64,000 bases of DNA from assembly GCA_963832365.1 (NCBI GenBank), contig CAWHUL010000025.1:1-64000 (forward strand). The letters run 5' to 3'. Under the pieces are notes generated by a model. The model did no database searches. It was given only the letters and a program-made list of their open reading frames with translations, and was not told where the DNA came from. How positions within the stretch are numbered: the first letter of the stretch is position 1; each line of letters begins with the position of its first letter. The stretch is from CAWBRT01 sp963832365. GTDB lineage: Bacteria; Acidobacteriota; Terriglobia; Terriglobales; Acidobacteriaceae. Positions 27,478 through 35,845 of the stretch are shown in pieces. Both the position numbers and the translations under genes were made by a program.

Positions 27478-27586
27478 CAGTTAGGTTTTTTCACATGGTT
27501 GGAATTAATAATGTGGAAAAACCTGTGGAAACTGTGCAAAAGAGAAAAGGCCGGACACTGCTCCGGGAAGTTCAGAGGGTAGCGAC

Positions 27587-27745
27587 ATGCATACGGGAAT
27601 CATTATCGAGCAGTTGATCGCGACCGTGGCTCGTGTGGATGAAAAGGTCGAAAAGGCGCGGAAGGTATACGTGGCGATCCCGCGGAATCCCGCGATGCCC
27701 TTCCACGAAGCAGCGAACCTGTTTGCCCGTCCTGGAGTTATGTAA
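27587..27745 (+). CDS. Small conserved-position protein between rsmH and ftsL (52 aa)
   Basis: A 52-residue ORF whose TAA stop overlaps the ATG of ftsL (TAATG), so it is almost certainly translated as part of the cluster. An AGAGGG site lies about 8 bases upstream of the ATG. The sequence begins MHTGIIIEQLIATVARVDEK, with a short hydrophobic/amphipathic helix, then a charged KVEKARK stretch and a Pro/Ala-rich second half ending RPGVM. There is no membrane segment of full length and no recognisable domain. It may only serve to couple ftsL translation, or be a small division-associated protein. A rsmH-to-ftsL spacer of 267 bases is unusually long without it. Confidence 0.55.
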   Translation: MHTGIIIEQLIATVARVDEKVEKARKVYVAIPRNPAMPFHEAANLFARPGVM

Positions 27746-28224
27746 TGTCGATTTGGGCCGCAACATTGCCGCAGGCGGCGGAAGAGGCCGGCGCTCAACC
27801 GCAGTTACGCAGATACATGCCGGGCACGCCAGAGATCGATTTTGGCAAGAAGATCGATAACTCGCGCCTGGTAAAGATCGCCGACCCGCGCCGGCGCCGC
27901 GAGTTGTTCGTCTTTGCGGTGGCGTTGGCCGTGTTGCTTGTGCCGGCGATGGCGTATTTGTATCAGCACTTCAGAGCCATCGATTACGGTTACAAGATCG
28001 AGATATTGCGGTCGGAGCGCGAGACTTTGAGCCAAGCCAACCGTGCGTTGAAGCTGGAAGAGGCGTCGCTGCGCGACCCCGGGCGAATCGACGCGCTTGC
28101 CAAGGCCATGGGCCTGCAAATGCCGCAGGCCGGGCAGGTGCAAGCCATGGATGTTTCAACCACGGCGAGTGGCCCGGTGATGGCTCGCGCCACAGGAGTT
28201 TCGGTAATTTCACTTTCGGATTGA
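27745..28224 (+). CDS. ftsL: FtsL-like septum protein
   Basis: Bitopic division protein that with FtsB and FtsQ links the septal ring to FtsW-FtsI. The 159-residue product has a roughly 52-residue cytoplasmic N-terminus, one membrane helix (LFVFAVALAVLLVPAMAYLY, about residues 54-75), then a coiled-coil of about 40 residues with heptad pattern (ILRSERETLSQANRALKLEEASLR) and a short tail. The conserved RIDALAKAMGLQ near residue 115 is the FtsL signature following the coil. FtsL is poorly conserved, so position before ftsI and the topology are the main evidence. Its start is TAATG-coupled to the preceding small ORF. Confidence 0.85.
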   Translation: MSIWAATLPQAAEEAGAQPQLRRYMPGTPEIDFGKKIDNSRLVKIADPRRRRELFVFAVALAVLLVPAMAYLYQHFRAIDYGYKIEILRSERETLSQANRALKLEEASLRDPGRIDALAKAMGLQMPQAGQVQAMDVSTTASGPVMARATGVSVISLSD

Positions 28225-28262
28225 TTGCCTGAAGCTTGAAACAGGGCGCAGGCAGCAACGAT

Positions 28263-28290
28263 GACGGCTCCTTCTGAAGATGGAGCCGTC
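28263..28290 (+). other. Intercistronic hairpin between ftsL and ftsI
   Basis: A perfect 9-bp stem (28263-28271 with 28282-28290) with a 10-base loop and no U-tract lies in the 190-base spacer. It could attenuate transcription or mark an mRNA processing point, changing the ftsL to ftsI expression ratio. Confidence 0.5.
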
Positions 28291-28416
28291 TGGTGTTCAG
28301 GAGCAATTTCAGGTCGTAGAGCAACAGGCGGAAGCAGACCCGCAAACGGTGGTTTGACAACCCCGGACTGCTAGGGCGGGCGCAGTTCGAGGAGGCTCAG
28401 GAGGCGTGCGCTGGCT

Positions 28417-30576
28417 GTGAACTCTTTTACGGCGATGGTCTCCAAAAACGGCATCCGAGGGCGGCTGTTCTTGTTTGGCGCTATGCTTGGCCTTTGGGTG
28501 TGTGCCATCTGCGCCAGGCTTGTTTACCTGCAAGTGTTTCAACGCGGTGCATATGTGCAGCGCGCCGCCCGCCAGCGGCAACGCACCATCGAGGTTTCCC
28601 CCCAGCGCGGCATTATCTATGATCGCAATGGCCAGGAACTGGCCATGTCGGTGCAGGTGGACTCCGTTTACGCCGTTCCCTTGGAAATTCCCGATCAGGC
28701 GAACACCGCTTCCATCCTCGCCCGCGTGCTGAACGCCGACGGCGAGGAGATTCTGGCGAGGATGAAGTCGCAAAAAAACTTCTCCTGGGTCGCACGCAAA
28801 ATCGACGCCGAAACAGCCGAGCGGATTCGCAACCTGAACCTGCGTGGAATCGGTTTTCAAAAAGAGTCTAAACGGTTTTATCCCAAGCGCGAACTGGCCG
28901 CGCAGGCCCTGGGCTATGTAGGACTGGATGACGAAGGATTGGCGGGCGTGGAGATCGCGTTCAACGAAGAATTGCGGGGCAATCCGGGGACGCTGGTGAT
29001 TTCCCAGGATGCCCGCCGCCGCTGGTTTGGGCGCATCGAACGCCAACCCGATCCGGGCGCCAACGTCGTGCTCACCATCGATGAGAAGATCCAGTATATT
29101 GCCGAAAAGGAAATCGACCGGGCCATGGAGGACACGAAGGCCAAGGCCGCAACCATCGTGGTGCAGAACCCGAGGACCGGCGAAATCCTGGCGCTGGCGA
29201 ACCGACCGACTTTTAACCCGAACCTCTCGAAGAAGATCACCCCTGCCGCGCTCAAAAATCACGCGGTGAGCGACGTCTATGAGCCCGGTTCGGTTTTCAA
29301 GACTGTCACTTATTCCTCCGTACTGGAAGAGCACCTGACGCGGATTGACGAAGTCATCAGCTGCGATCCCGGCTTTATCGTCGTCGGCGGTATAAAGATC
29401 CGAGACGCTCACCACATTGGAACAGTAACGGTCGAGCATGCTTATGCGGAATCGAGCGATGTGGGCGCGGTGAAGATGGGGCTGCGGCTCGGTCCTGATC
29501 GCCTCCTCAAATATGTTCACGCTTTCGGTTTCGGCCAGCAGACGGGCATCGAGTTGCCGGGCGAGACGCGGGGGCTGGTAAAGCCGGTCAAGGGTTGGTC
29601 GGCGTCTTCGATCGGCGCCATGTCGATCGGGCAGGAAATCGGTGTTACTCCGTTGCAGATCGTCGCGATGGTTTCGACGATTGCCAACGATGGCATCTAC
29701 ACTCCCCCGCGTATTGTCGCCGGCATGACCAGTCCGACGCAGGGATTCCAGCAGGTGGTGTTTCGCCCGCGGGATCAGCGGCGCGTCATCTCGTCCCTGA
29801 CGGCCGCGCAGATGCGCCGGCTGATGCAAGACGTGGTGCTGTTCGGCACGGCGCGCCGCGCGTTGTTGAATGGCTACACCGCCGCAGGCAAAACAGGCAC
29901 GGCGCAGAAGATCGATCCAAACACACACAGATATTCCGCCACCGATTACGTTGGCAGCTTTGTCGGCTTCGCGCCGGTGAATACCCCGGCGATCTCGATC
30001 GCGGTGATTCTGGACTCGGCCAAGGGATTGCATCAGGGCGGGCAGGTTTCGGCCCCGGTTTTCAAGCGTGTCGCCGAGCAGGTGCTGGCCTACATGAATG
30101 TGCCGCACGACGCGGAGATCAAGCACGACCCGCGGCAAGTGCTGCTCGCCCGGCAGGCAGATGTGAATGACGGGGTTACGAACCGCGTTGGCGGTCTCGC
30201 CGGGCCGGAGTTGGCCGAGGCTGCCGTTGCGCGCGCGCCCGAAGAAGAACCCCGGATCACCACCAACCAGGAGAAGCTTTTGAAAGCAGGGTTCCCATTA
30301 CCGCCGACTCCCGCTATAAGCGAGAACCCGCAACCCCTGGCCGCGCCGGCGACGAATGAACCGGTCCATCCGCCCGGCAGCATCGTGGTACAGGTGGAAG
30401 GCGGGCCAGTCGTACCGAATTTCACCGGCAAGTCCATGCGCGCCGCAATCGAGTTGGCGGGGCAATCGGGGATCGCACTGAACGCCACGGGCTCCGGCGT
30501 CGCCCGCGAACAGTCGCCGCCCGCTGGCACAAGGGTTGCGTCGCACGCAACGGTCATCGTGCGTTTCGCGCGTTGA
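28417..30576 (+). CDS. ftsI: Septal peptidoglycan transpeptidase FtsI (PBP3 class) with PASTA domain
   Basis: Class B penicillin-binding protein that cross-links septal peptidoglycan. It has a single N-terminal membrane anchor (about residues 15-40), a dimerisation domain (RGIIYDRNGQELAMS near 64), then the transpeptidase domain with SVFK (Ser292-Lys295), SSD (346-348; many FtsI have SSN) and KTGTAQ (492-497). Beyond residue 600 is a Pro/Ala/Glu-rich linker, then one PASTA-like repeat (VVPNFTGKSMRAAIELAGQSG) at the end. The PASTA domain is a muropeptide or beta-lactam binding fold common in Gram-positives but rarer in Gram-negatives. The start is GTG at 28417 near an AGGAGG site. Total 719 residues. 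Confidence 0.93.
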   Translation: MNSFTAMVSKNGIRGRLFLFGAMLGLWVCAICARLVYLQVFQRGAYVQRAARQRQRTIEVSPQRGIIYDRNGQELAMSVQVDSVYAVPLEIPDQANTASILARVLNADGEEILARMKSQKNFSWVARKIDAETAERIRNLNLRGIGFQKESKRFYPKRELAAQALGYVGLDDEGLAGVEIAFNEELRGNPGTLVISQDARRRWFGRIERQPDPGANVVLTIDEKIQYIAEKEIDRAMEDTKAKAATIVVQNPRTGEILALANRPTFNPNLSKKITPAALKNHAVSDVYEPGSVFKTVTYSSVLEEHLTRIDEVISCDPGFIVVGGIKIRDAHHIGTVTVEHAYAESSDVGAVKMGLRLGPDRLLKYVHAFGFGQQTGIELPGETRGLVKPVKGWSASSIGAMSIGQEIGVTPLQIVAMVSTIANDGIYTPPRIVAGMTSPTQGFQQVVFRPRDQRRVISSLTAAQMRRLMQDVVLFGTARRALLNGYTAAGKTGTAQKIDPNTHRYSATDYVGSFVGFAPVNTPAISIAVILDSAKGLHQGGQVSAPVFKRVAEQVLAYMNVPHDAEIKHDPRQVLLARQADVNDGVTNRVGGLAGPELAEAAVARAPEEEPRITTNQEKLLKAGFPLPPTPAISENPQPLAAPATNEPVHPPGSIVVQVEGGPVVPNFTGKSMRAAIELAGQSGIALNATGSGVAREQSPPAGTRVASHATVIVRFAR

Positions 30577-30675
30577 GGCCATGTTCGCAAAGGTAGATCC
30601 CGCGAAGGTTGATCGCTCGCAGGCCCTTTTCTGAAACCGCGCTGACGGCGCTCACAGCGAGCCTTTCAGCAACGA

Positions 30676-30681
30676 TATAAT
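30676..30681 (+). promoter_or_regulatory. Perfect -10 box placed for a leaderless murE transcript
   Basis: TATAAT ends 7 bases before the murE ATG at 30689. Transcription would begin at or next to the start codon, and no ribosome site lies upstream of this ATG. No good -35 box was seen. An internal promoter giving leaderless murE mRNA is inferred. Confidence 0.45.
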
Positions 30682-30688
30682 TCTGACA

Positions 30689-31738
30689 ATGGACTTCTCA
30701 CAACTACTGGACGGAGCCGAGGTGCTCTTGCTTCAGGGTTCCGCCGAAATCATGGGACTTGACTACGATTCCAGGCGCGTCCGCCGTGGATTCGCCTTCG
30801 TAGCCATGCGCGGCGAAAAAACCGACGGAAACAGCCACATCGAGCAGGCCATTGCCAGCGGGGCAGTTGCGATTGTTTCGGATTCAGACGGGCCGCCGCG
30901 TCCGGACTTCGCCTGGGCACAGGTTGCGCATGGCCGCCGGGCGCTGGCCCGGCTCAGCGCCAACTTCTACAGGCGCCCCGCGGAACGTCTGTGCAGTACA
31001 GGAATCACGGGGACGAACGGCAAGACCACTACGGCATTTATTCTGGAGGCAATTCTGAATGCGTCGCGCCGGAAGAGCGCCCTGGTGGACACCGTCGAGT
31101 ACCACCTGCCGGGCAAAGTGATTCCAGCGCCACACACCACGCCCGAGCCGCTGGAACTGATGCAGATGCTTTCACAGGCAGTGGCTGCGGGGGCAACGGA
31201 ACTCGTTATGGAAGTCTCTTCGCACGCACTCGATCAGCAGCGTGTTTTCGGCGTGCCCTTTGATGTCGCGGTCTTTTCCAACCTCACTCGCGACCATCTC
31301 GATTATCACGTCACCTTCGAAAACTACTTCGCCGCCAAACGAATCCTCTTCGAAGGCTGTGGCACTGAGCCGCCGCGCTGCGCCATCCTGAACGTCGATG
31401 ACGAGTACGGGCGGAAACTGCTTGCGTTCTGCCGCGGTCGTAGTCCGGTGGTTTACGGCTATGGGCTCGATAGCGGCGATTTTCATGCGCGCAATCTGCG
31501 CCTCACGCCCGTGGGCAACCGCTTCCAGCTGGTCACGCCCGTGGGCGAAATGGAGATCGTTTCGCCTCTGGTCGGCCGCGTGAACGTCTACAACGTGATC
31601 GCCGCTTGCGCTGCCGCTTTTGCCAGGAACTGTACTTCCGAACAAATCACGAAGGGCATCTTGTCAGCCGCCCGCATTTCGGGCAGATTCGAACGCGTGC
31701 ATGAGGGGCAACCGAAAGAACACGGGGGAAAGCAATGA
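30689..31738 (+). CDS. murE: UDP-MurNAc-tripeptide synthetase MurE, C-terminal domain missing
   Basis: Should add meso-diaminopimelate (or Lys) to UDP-MurNAc-L-Ala-D-Glu. The N-terminal domain (LDYDSRRVRRGFAFVAMRGEKTDG) and central ATPase domain are intact: P-loop GTNGKTTTAFIL, HTTPEPLELM, EVSSHALDQQRV, LTRDHLDYH. The protein is only 349 residues instead of about 490. It runs normally to SGRFERVHEGQP, exactly where the third domain should begin with its VDYAHT strand, then ends at once with KEHGGKQ and a stop. The whole amino-acid-binding domain with the DNPR-type motif is absent. murF follows with an ATGA overlap, so an in-frame loss of some 420-450 bases is inferred, from either assembly or biology. 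A truncated MurE is not expected to work. Confidence 0.9.
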   Translation: MDFSQLLDGAEVLLLQGSAEIMGLDYDSRRVRRGFAFVAMRGEKTDGNSHIEQAIASGAVAIVSDSDGPPRPDFAWAQVAHGRRALARLSANFYRRPAERLCSTGITGTNGKTTTAFILEAILNASRRKSALVDTVEYHLPGKVIPAPHTTPEPLELMQMLSQAVAAGATELVMEVSSHALDQQRVFGVPFDVAVFSNLTRDHLDYHVTFENYFAAKRILFEGCGTEPPRCAILNVDDEYGRKLLAFCRGRSPVVYGYGLDSGDFHARNLRLTPVGNRFQLVTPVGEMEIVSPLVGRVNVYNVIAACAAAFARNCTSEQITKGILSAARISGRFERVHEGQPKEHGGKQ

Positions 31739-33150
31739 AGCTACCGTTGGCACGCATCGAGGAGTTTGTGCAGGGAACCGGAGAGGTTGACGGTAATCTT
31801 GTGGCCGGGGGCTACTCGATCGATTCGCGAACGATGACGCCGGGCCAGGTGTTTTTTGCCGTCGCGGGCGAGCGCGTTGACGGCCACGACTTTGTCGAAG
31901 CGGCATTGCAAGCAGGTGCGGTGGCAGCCGTGGTGCGCAAGGACATGCTGCCGCGCTATTCGGCCAAGACCGGCCTGATCGCCGTCGATGACACGCTCGC
32001 GGCATTGCAGACATTGGCCGCCGCGGCCCGGAGGCTGTGGGGAAAGACCGTAGTTGGAGTGACGGGCTCTACCGGTAAGACGACCACGAAAGATGCCATC
32101 GCTCACGTCTTGTCATCGCGGCTCAACGTGTTGAAATCGGCCGGCAACCTGAACAACCATTTCGGGCTTCCGCTGCAATTGCTTCGCCTCGAGCGTGAGC
32201 ATGAGATCGCTGTCATCGAGATGGGCATGTCGCACGCGGGCGAGATTCGGGCGCTGGCCGGCTTGGCGCAGCCCGACATCGGGGTGGTCACCAACGTCGC
32301 GCCGGTGCACCTGGAGTTTTTTGACTCGCTGGCAAGCATAGCGCGGGCCAAGTATGAGTTGATTGCCTCGTTGCCCGCCGGAGGCACTGCGATTCTCAAT
32401 GCCGATGACGAGTACGTTTCGCAATTCGGCCGCGATTTTAACGGCAAAGTGGTGACCTACGGAATCCGCAAGCCCGCTGACGTGCGCGCCGAAAATGTCG
32501 CGGCCAGAGGCTTGTTGGGGTCGAGTTTTGACGTGGTGGCGAACGGGCACAGGGCGCGCGCTTCTATCGCGCTGGTGGGCGAACACAACGTTCTAAACAG
32601 CCTTGCCGCCATTGCCGTGGCACTGGAGCGGGGACTGACGCTCGAAACGGCGGTGGAAAGCCTTAGCACGCTGGCGGCGGCCGAAAAGCGCGGAGAAATC
32701 CTTAAGATGGGTGGCGCAACCATCATCAATGATTGTTACAATTCGAATCCGAAGGCCCTGAAATCCATGATCGACGCCCTCGTCTCCGTGCCCGCCGCGA
32801 GGCACGTGGTGGTGGCCGGAGAGATGCTCGAGTTGGGCCCGTCCGGCGAGGGTCTGCACGATGAGTGCGGCCGTTTTATGGCCTTGAAAGGCGTCAAGCG
32901 CCTTATCGGCGTTCGAGGATTGGCGGAAGCCATGGTTCGCGCGGCGGCTGCCGAAGGTGTTGATGCATTGTTTGTCGCCAGTCCAGAGGAGGCCGGCGAG
33001 AGAATCGCCGCCGAACTCCGCGAAGGCGACGCGGTACTGATGAAGGCTTCACGCGGGGTACGGTTGGAGCGCGCCCTGGAAATCTTGAAGTCACGCAAGG
33101 ATACCTCGGCGGATGCGCCTGCCGTCTCTGCCGTGGACCCTGGCAGGTGA
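31735..33150 (+). CDS. murF: UDP-MurNAc-tripeptide:D-Ala-D-Ala ligase MurF
   Basis: Cytoplasmic ATP-dependent ligase that adds D-Ala-D-Ala to the UDP-MurNAc-tripeptide, completing the pentapeptide precursor. The P-loop GSTGKTTTKDAI, the SAGNLNNHFGLP motif, NVAPVHLEFF and ILNADDEYV of the central domain and the C-terminal NDCYNSNPKALKSMIDAL are all present. Length is 471 residues, normal. Its ATG overlaps the murE stop as ATGA. The mature C-terminal third (GEMLELGPSGEGLH) is intact, in contrast with MurE just upstream. It sits in canonical dcw order between murE and mraY. Confidence 0.97.
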   Translation: MKLPLARIEEFVQGTGEVDGNLVAGGYSIDSRTMTPGQVFFAVAGERVDGHDFVEAALQAGAVAAVVRKDMLPRYSAKTGLIAVDDTLAALQTLAAAARRLWGKTVVGVTGSTGKTTTKDAIAHVLSSRLNVLKSAGNLNNHFGLPLQLLRLEREHEIAVIEMGMSHAGEIRALAGLAQPDIGVVTNVAPVHLEFFDSLASIARAKYELIASLPAGGTAILNADDEYVSQFGRDFNGKVVTYGIRKPADVRAENVAARGLLGSSFDVVANGHRARASIALVGEHNVLNSLAAIAVALERGLTLETAVESLSTLAAAEKRGEILKMGGATIINDCYNSNPKALKSMIDALVSVPAARHVVVAGEMLELGPSGEGLHDECGRFMALKGVKRLIGVRGLAEAMVRAAAAEGVDALFVASPEEAGERIAAELREGDAVLMKASRGVRLERALEILKSRKDTSADAPAVSAVDPGR

Positions 33151-33252
33151 CCATGCGATAGTGTCTCTGTCCGGCGATCACCGGACGAGCCCAAACCGAG
33201 GCCGGGTACACGGCTGATTGCGCGTGGTGGTGGAAAGAAGTACGGAGAAAAA

Positions 33253-34392
33253 TTGCTCTACTGGCTTTTTTACGAACAGGTGTTCCGGCATTTCAATGTC
33301 GGGCCTTTCCGTCTTTTTCAATATCTGACGTTCCGTACCGCATTTGCCAGCATCACGGCAATGTTCATGGGACTCGTCATCGGTCCGCCGATCATTCGCC
33401 GCCTGCGCGAATTCCAGATCGGGCAGTACATCCGCGAAGACGGCCCCCAGGGCCACCAGAAGAAGGCCGGCACCCCGACGATGGGCGGCGTGCTGATCGT
33501 GATCTCGGTGCTTGTGCCCACCATGCTGTGGGCCGATTTGAGCAATCGTTTCGTCTGGCTGGCGATGTTCTCGATCATCGCTTTCGGTGCGATCGGCTTC
33601 ACCGATGACTATCTCAAGGTCATCAATAAACGCAATCTCGGGCTGACGGCGCGCGCCAAACTGATGCTGCAAGGCCTGTCGAGTTTCGTGATCGCCGTCG
33701 TACTCATCACGTTCCAGTTCCAGGGCGGCTACTCGACGCACCTGATCGTTCCTTTTTTCAAGAAATTCCGGCCCGACCTGGTGATTTCCAGCTTGCAGCA
33801 CAGTCTGTATCTCTGGCCGCTTGCGTTTGCGCCGTTCGTGATCTTCATCGTGCTGGTGATCACCTTTTCCAGTAATGCCGTCAACCTGACCGATGGACTC
33901 GACGGGCTGGCGATCGGCTGCACGGTGGTCGCCGCCGGTGCGCTGACCGTGCTCACCTACGTGAGCGGGCACGCGATCTTTGCCAGCTATCTGGAGCTTA
34001 CCTATCTGCCGCGCGTGGGCGAACTGGGGATTTTCTGCGGAGCCATGGTCGGCTCGGCCATCGGCTTTCTCTGGTACAACGCACATCCGGCTGAGATTTT
34101 TATGGGCGACGTCGGATCGCTGGCGCTCGGCGGAGCGATTGCCACCGTGGCGGTCATCGTCAAACAGGAGCTGTTGCTGCCCTTCATCGGCGGGATATTT
34201 GTGATCGAGGGGATTTCGGTGATCCTGCAGGTGGGCTCCTACAAGTTGCGCAAGAAACGCATTTTCAAGATGGCTCCGCTGCATCATCATTTCGAGTTGA
34301 TGGGATGGTCGGAGTCGAAGATCATCGTTCGCTTCTGGATTGTCTCGCTGGTGTTTGCTCTGTTTGCACTCACCACTTTGAAGTTGAGGTAG
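33253..34392 (+). CDS. mraY: Phospho-MurNAc-pentapeptide transferase MraY
   Basis: Integral membrane enzyme with about 10 helices that transfers phospho-MurNAc-pentapeptide to undecaprenyl phosphate, forming lipid I. Signature stretches include GQYIREDGPQGHQKKAGTPTMGG near residue 56, the catalytic aspartates in GFTDDYLK and NAVNLTDGLDGLA, and MAPLHHHFELMGW near the C-terminus. Length is 379 residues. The start is TTG at 33253 with GGAG 5 bases upstream; no ATG is available in frame that keeps the conserved first helix. It lies 103 bases after murF. Confidence 0.96.
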   Translation: MLYWLFYEQVFRHFNVGPFRLFQYLTFRTAFASITAMFMGLVIGPPIIRRLREFQIGQYIREDGPQGHQKKAGTPTMGGVLIVISVLVPTMLWADLSNRFVWLAMFSIIAFGAIGFTDDYLKVINKRNLGLTARAKLMLQGLSSFVIAVVLITFQFQGGYSTHLIVPFFKKFRPDLVISSLQHSLYLWPLAFAPFVIFIVLVITFSSNAVNLTDGLDGLAIGCTVVAAGALTVLTYVSGHAIFASYLELTYLPRVGELGIFCGAMVGSAIGFLWYNAHPAEIFMGDVGSLALGGAIATVAVIVKQELLLPFIGGIFVIEGISVILQVGSYKLRKKRIFKMAPLHHHFELMGWSESKIIVRFWIVSLVFALFALTTLKLR

Positions 34393-34465
34393 ACGGCGAG
34401 AATCGTGGCAGAATGAGTTCACCGGCCGAGGCGAAGCCGGTTCGTCGCAAGAGGGAAACCTTGAG

Positions 34466-35845
34466 TTGGTTATGATCGCAGACCTTCGCGGAAAAAATGT
34501 TCTGGTGGTTGGTCTAGGCAAGTCGGGCGTTGCCTCGGCTCTGTTTTTGCAGGCTCGGGGCGCGCGTGTTACCGTCTCCGATGCCAAGCCGCAGCAGCAG
34601 CTTCAAGACGAGATCCCGGCACTGTTGGACAAGGGGATCACGGTCGAAACCGGAAAGCACGGCGAGCGCACCTTCCAGAACAAGGATCTCATCGTGGTTA
34701 GCCCCGGAGTTCCAACCGGCCTGCCGCAACTGGAGCAGGCCCGGCGCGAAGGCACGCCCGTGATTGGCGAAATCGAACTGGCGGCCCGTTTCCTCGAAGG
34801 CGAGATCGTTGCCATTACCGGCTCGAACGGCAAGACCACCACTACCAGCCTGACCGGCGAAGTAATCGCGGCCGGCGGCTGCAAGACCCTGGTGGGCGGC
34901 AACATCGGCACCCCAGCGATCAGTTTTGTCGAACAGTCTTCGGCTGACACCTGGGTGGTGCTGGAGATTTCCAGCTTTCAACTGGAGACGATTCAGACCT
35001 TCCGCCCGCGCATCTCCGCAATTCTAAACCTTTCACCGGACCATCTCGATCGTCACGGCAGCATGGCAAACTATATCGCGGCCAAGGCGCGCATCTTCGA
35101 AAATCAGGCGGCCAATGATTTCGCGGTGCTGAACGCCGATGATGAGCAGACGGCTGCGCTCGCCTCCGGACTCCGGCCCGGCGTCTATTGGTTTAGCCGC
35201 AAGCGGGAAGTAGAGCGCGGCGCATTTGTCCGCGGCGGCAAGATCATGTTCCGCGACGAACGCGGTGAGCGGGCAGTGATGCCATGCGACGAGATCACGC
35301 TGAAGGGCTCGCATAATCTGGAAAACGTGCTGGCGGCGGTGGCGATGGGCTCGCTTGCCGGTATTGAAGCGGCGAAGATTCGCACTGCCGTCAAGGACTT
35401 CAAGGCCGTTGAGCACCGCCTGGAATACGTCGCCACCATCGGCGGTGTCGACTATTACAACGACTCTAAGGCGACCAACGTCGACGCCACCATCAAGGCG
35501 CTGGAATCCTTTGCCGGTGGCATACACATCATTCTTGGCGGCAAGGACAAGGGCAGCGACTACCGTGTCCTCAACGGCCTGCTGCGCGAGCGCGTGCGGC
35601 GCGTGTACACCATCGGAGCGGCTTCACGCAAGATTGAATCGCAGATAGAAAACTCCGTTCCCATCACCAGCTCCGGCACGCTGAGCGACGCCATTCGCGA
35701 TGCGTCCGCCAACGCTCACTCAGGCGAAATCATTCTGCTGGCCCCTGCTTGCGCGAGTTTCGACCAGTTCAACAGCTACGAAGAACGCGGCCGCGCCTTT
35801 AAGGCGGAAGTCCGCGCCCTCGAAGCCCACGCTGGAGGGCGCTGA
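34466..35845 (+). CDS. murD: UDP-MurNAc-L-Ala:D-Glu ligase MurD
   Basis: Cytoplasmic ligase adding D-Glu to UDP-MurNAc-L-Ala, the second stem-peptide step. The N-terminal Rossmann domain (GKNVLVVGLGKSGVASALFL), P-loop GSNGKTTTTSLTGEV, ISSFQLETI, NLSPDHLDRHGS, and the C-terminal YYNDSKATNVDATIKAL are all in order. Length is about 459 residues. The start may be TTG at 34466 (GAGGG 10 bases upstream) or ATG at 34472; both keep the conserved region. The gene abuts ftsW with no spacer. It fits the normal cluster order of mraY, murD, ftsW, murG. Confidence 0.96.
   Translation: MVMIADLRGKNVLVVGLGKSGVASALFLQARGARVTVSDAKPQQQLQDEIPALLDKGITVETGKHGERTFQNKDLIVVSPGVPTGLPQLEQARREGTPVIGEIELAARFLEGEIVAITGSNGKTTTTSLTGEVIAAGGCKTLVGGNIGTPAISFVEQSSADTWVVLEISSFQLETIQTFRPRISAILNLSPDHLDRHGSMANYIAAKARIFENQAANDFAVLNADDEQTAALASGLRPGVYWFSRKREVERGAFVRGGKIMFRDERGERAVMPCDEITLKGSHNLENVLAAVAMGSLAGIEAAKIRTAVKDFKAVEHRLEYVATIGGVDYYNDSKATNVDATIKALESFAGGIHIILGGKDKGSDYRVLNGLLRERVRRVYTIGAASRKIESQIENSVPITSSGTLSDAIRDASANAHSGEIILLAPACASFDQFNSYEERGRAFKAEVRALEAHAGGR

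Noticed and set aside
28309..30138. 609-residue open frame on - across ftsI
   Set aside because: Fully antisense to ftsI, with biased His/Arg composition and no motif.
33178..34587. 469-residue open frame on - across mraY
   Set aside because: Antisense to mraY; Arg/His/Asp-rich shadow.
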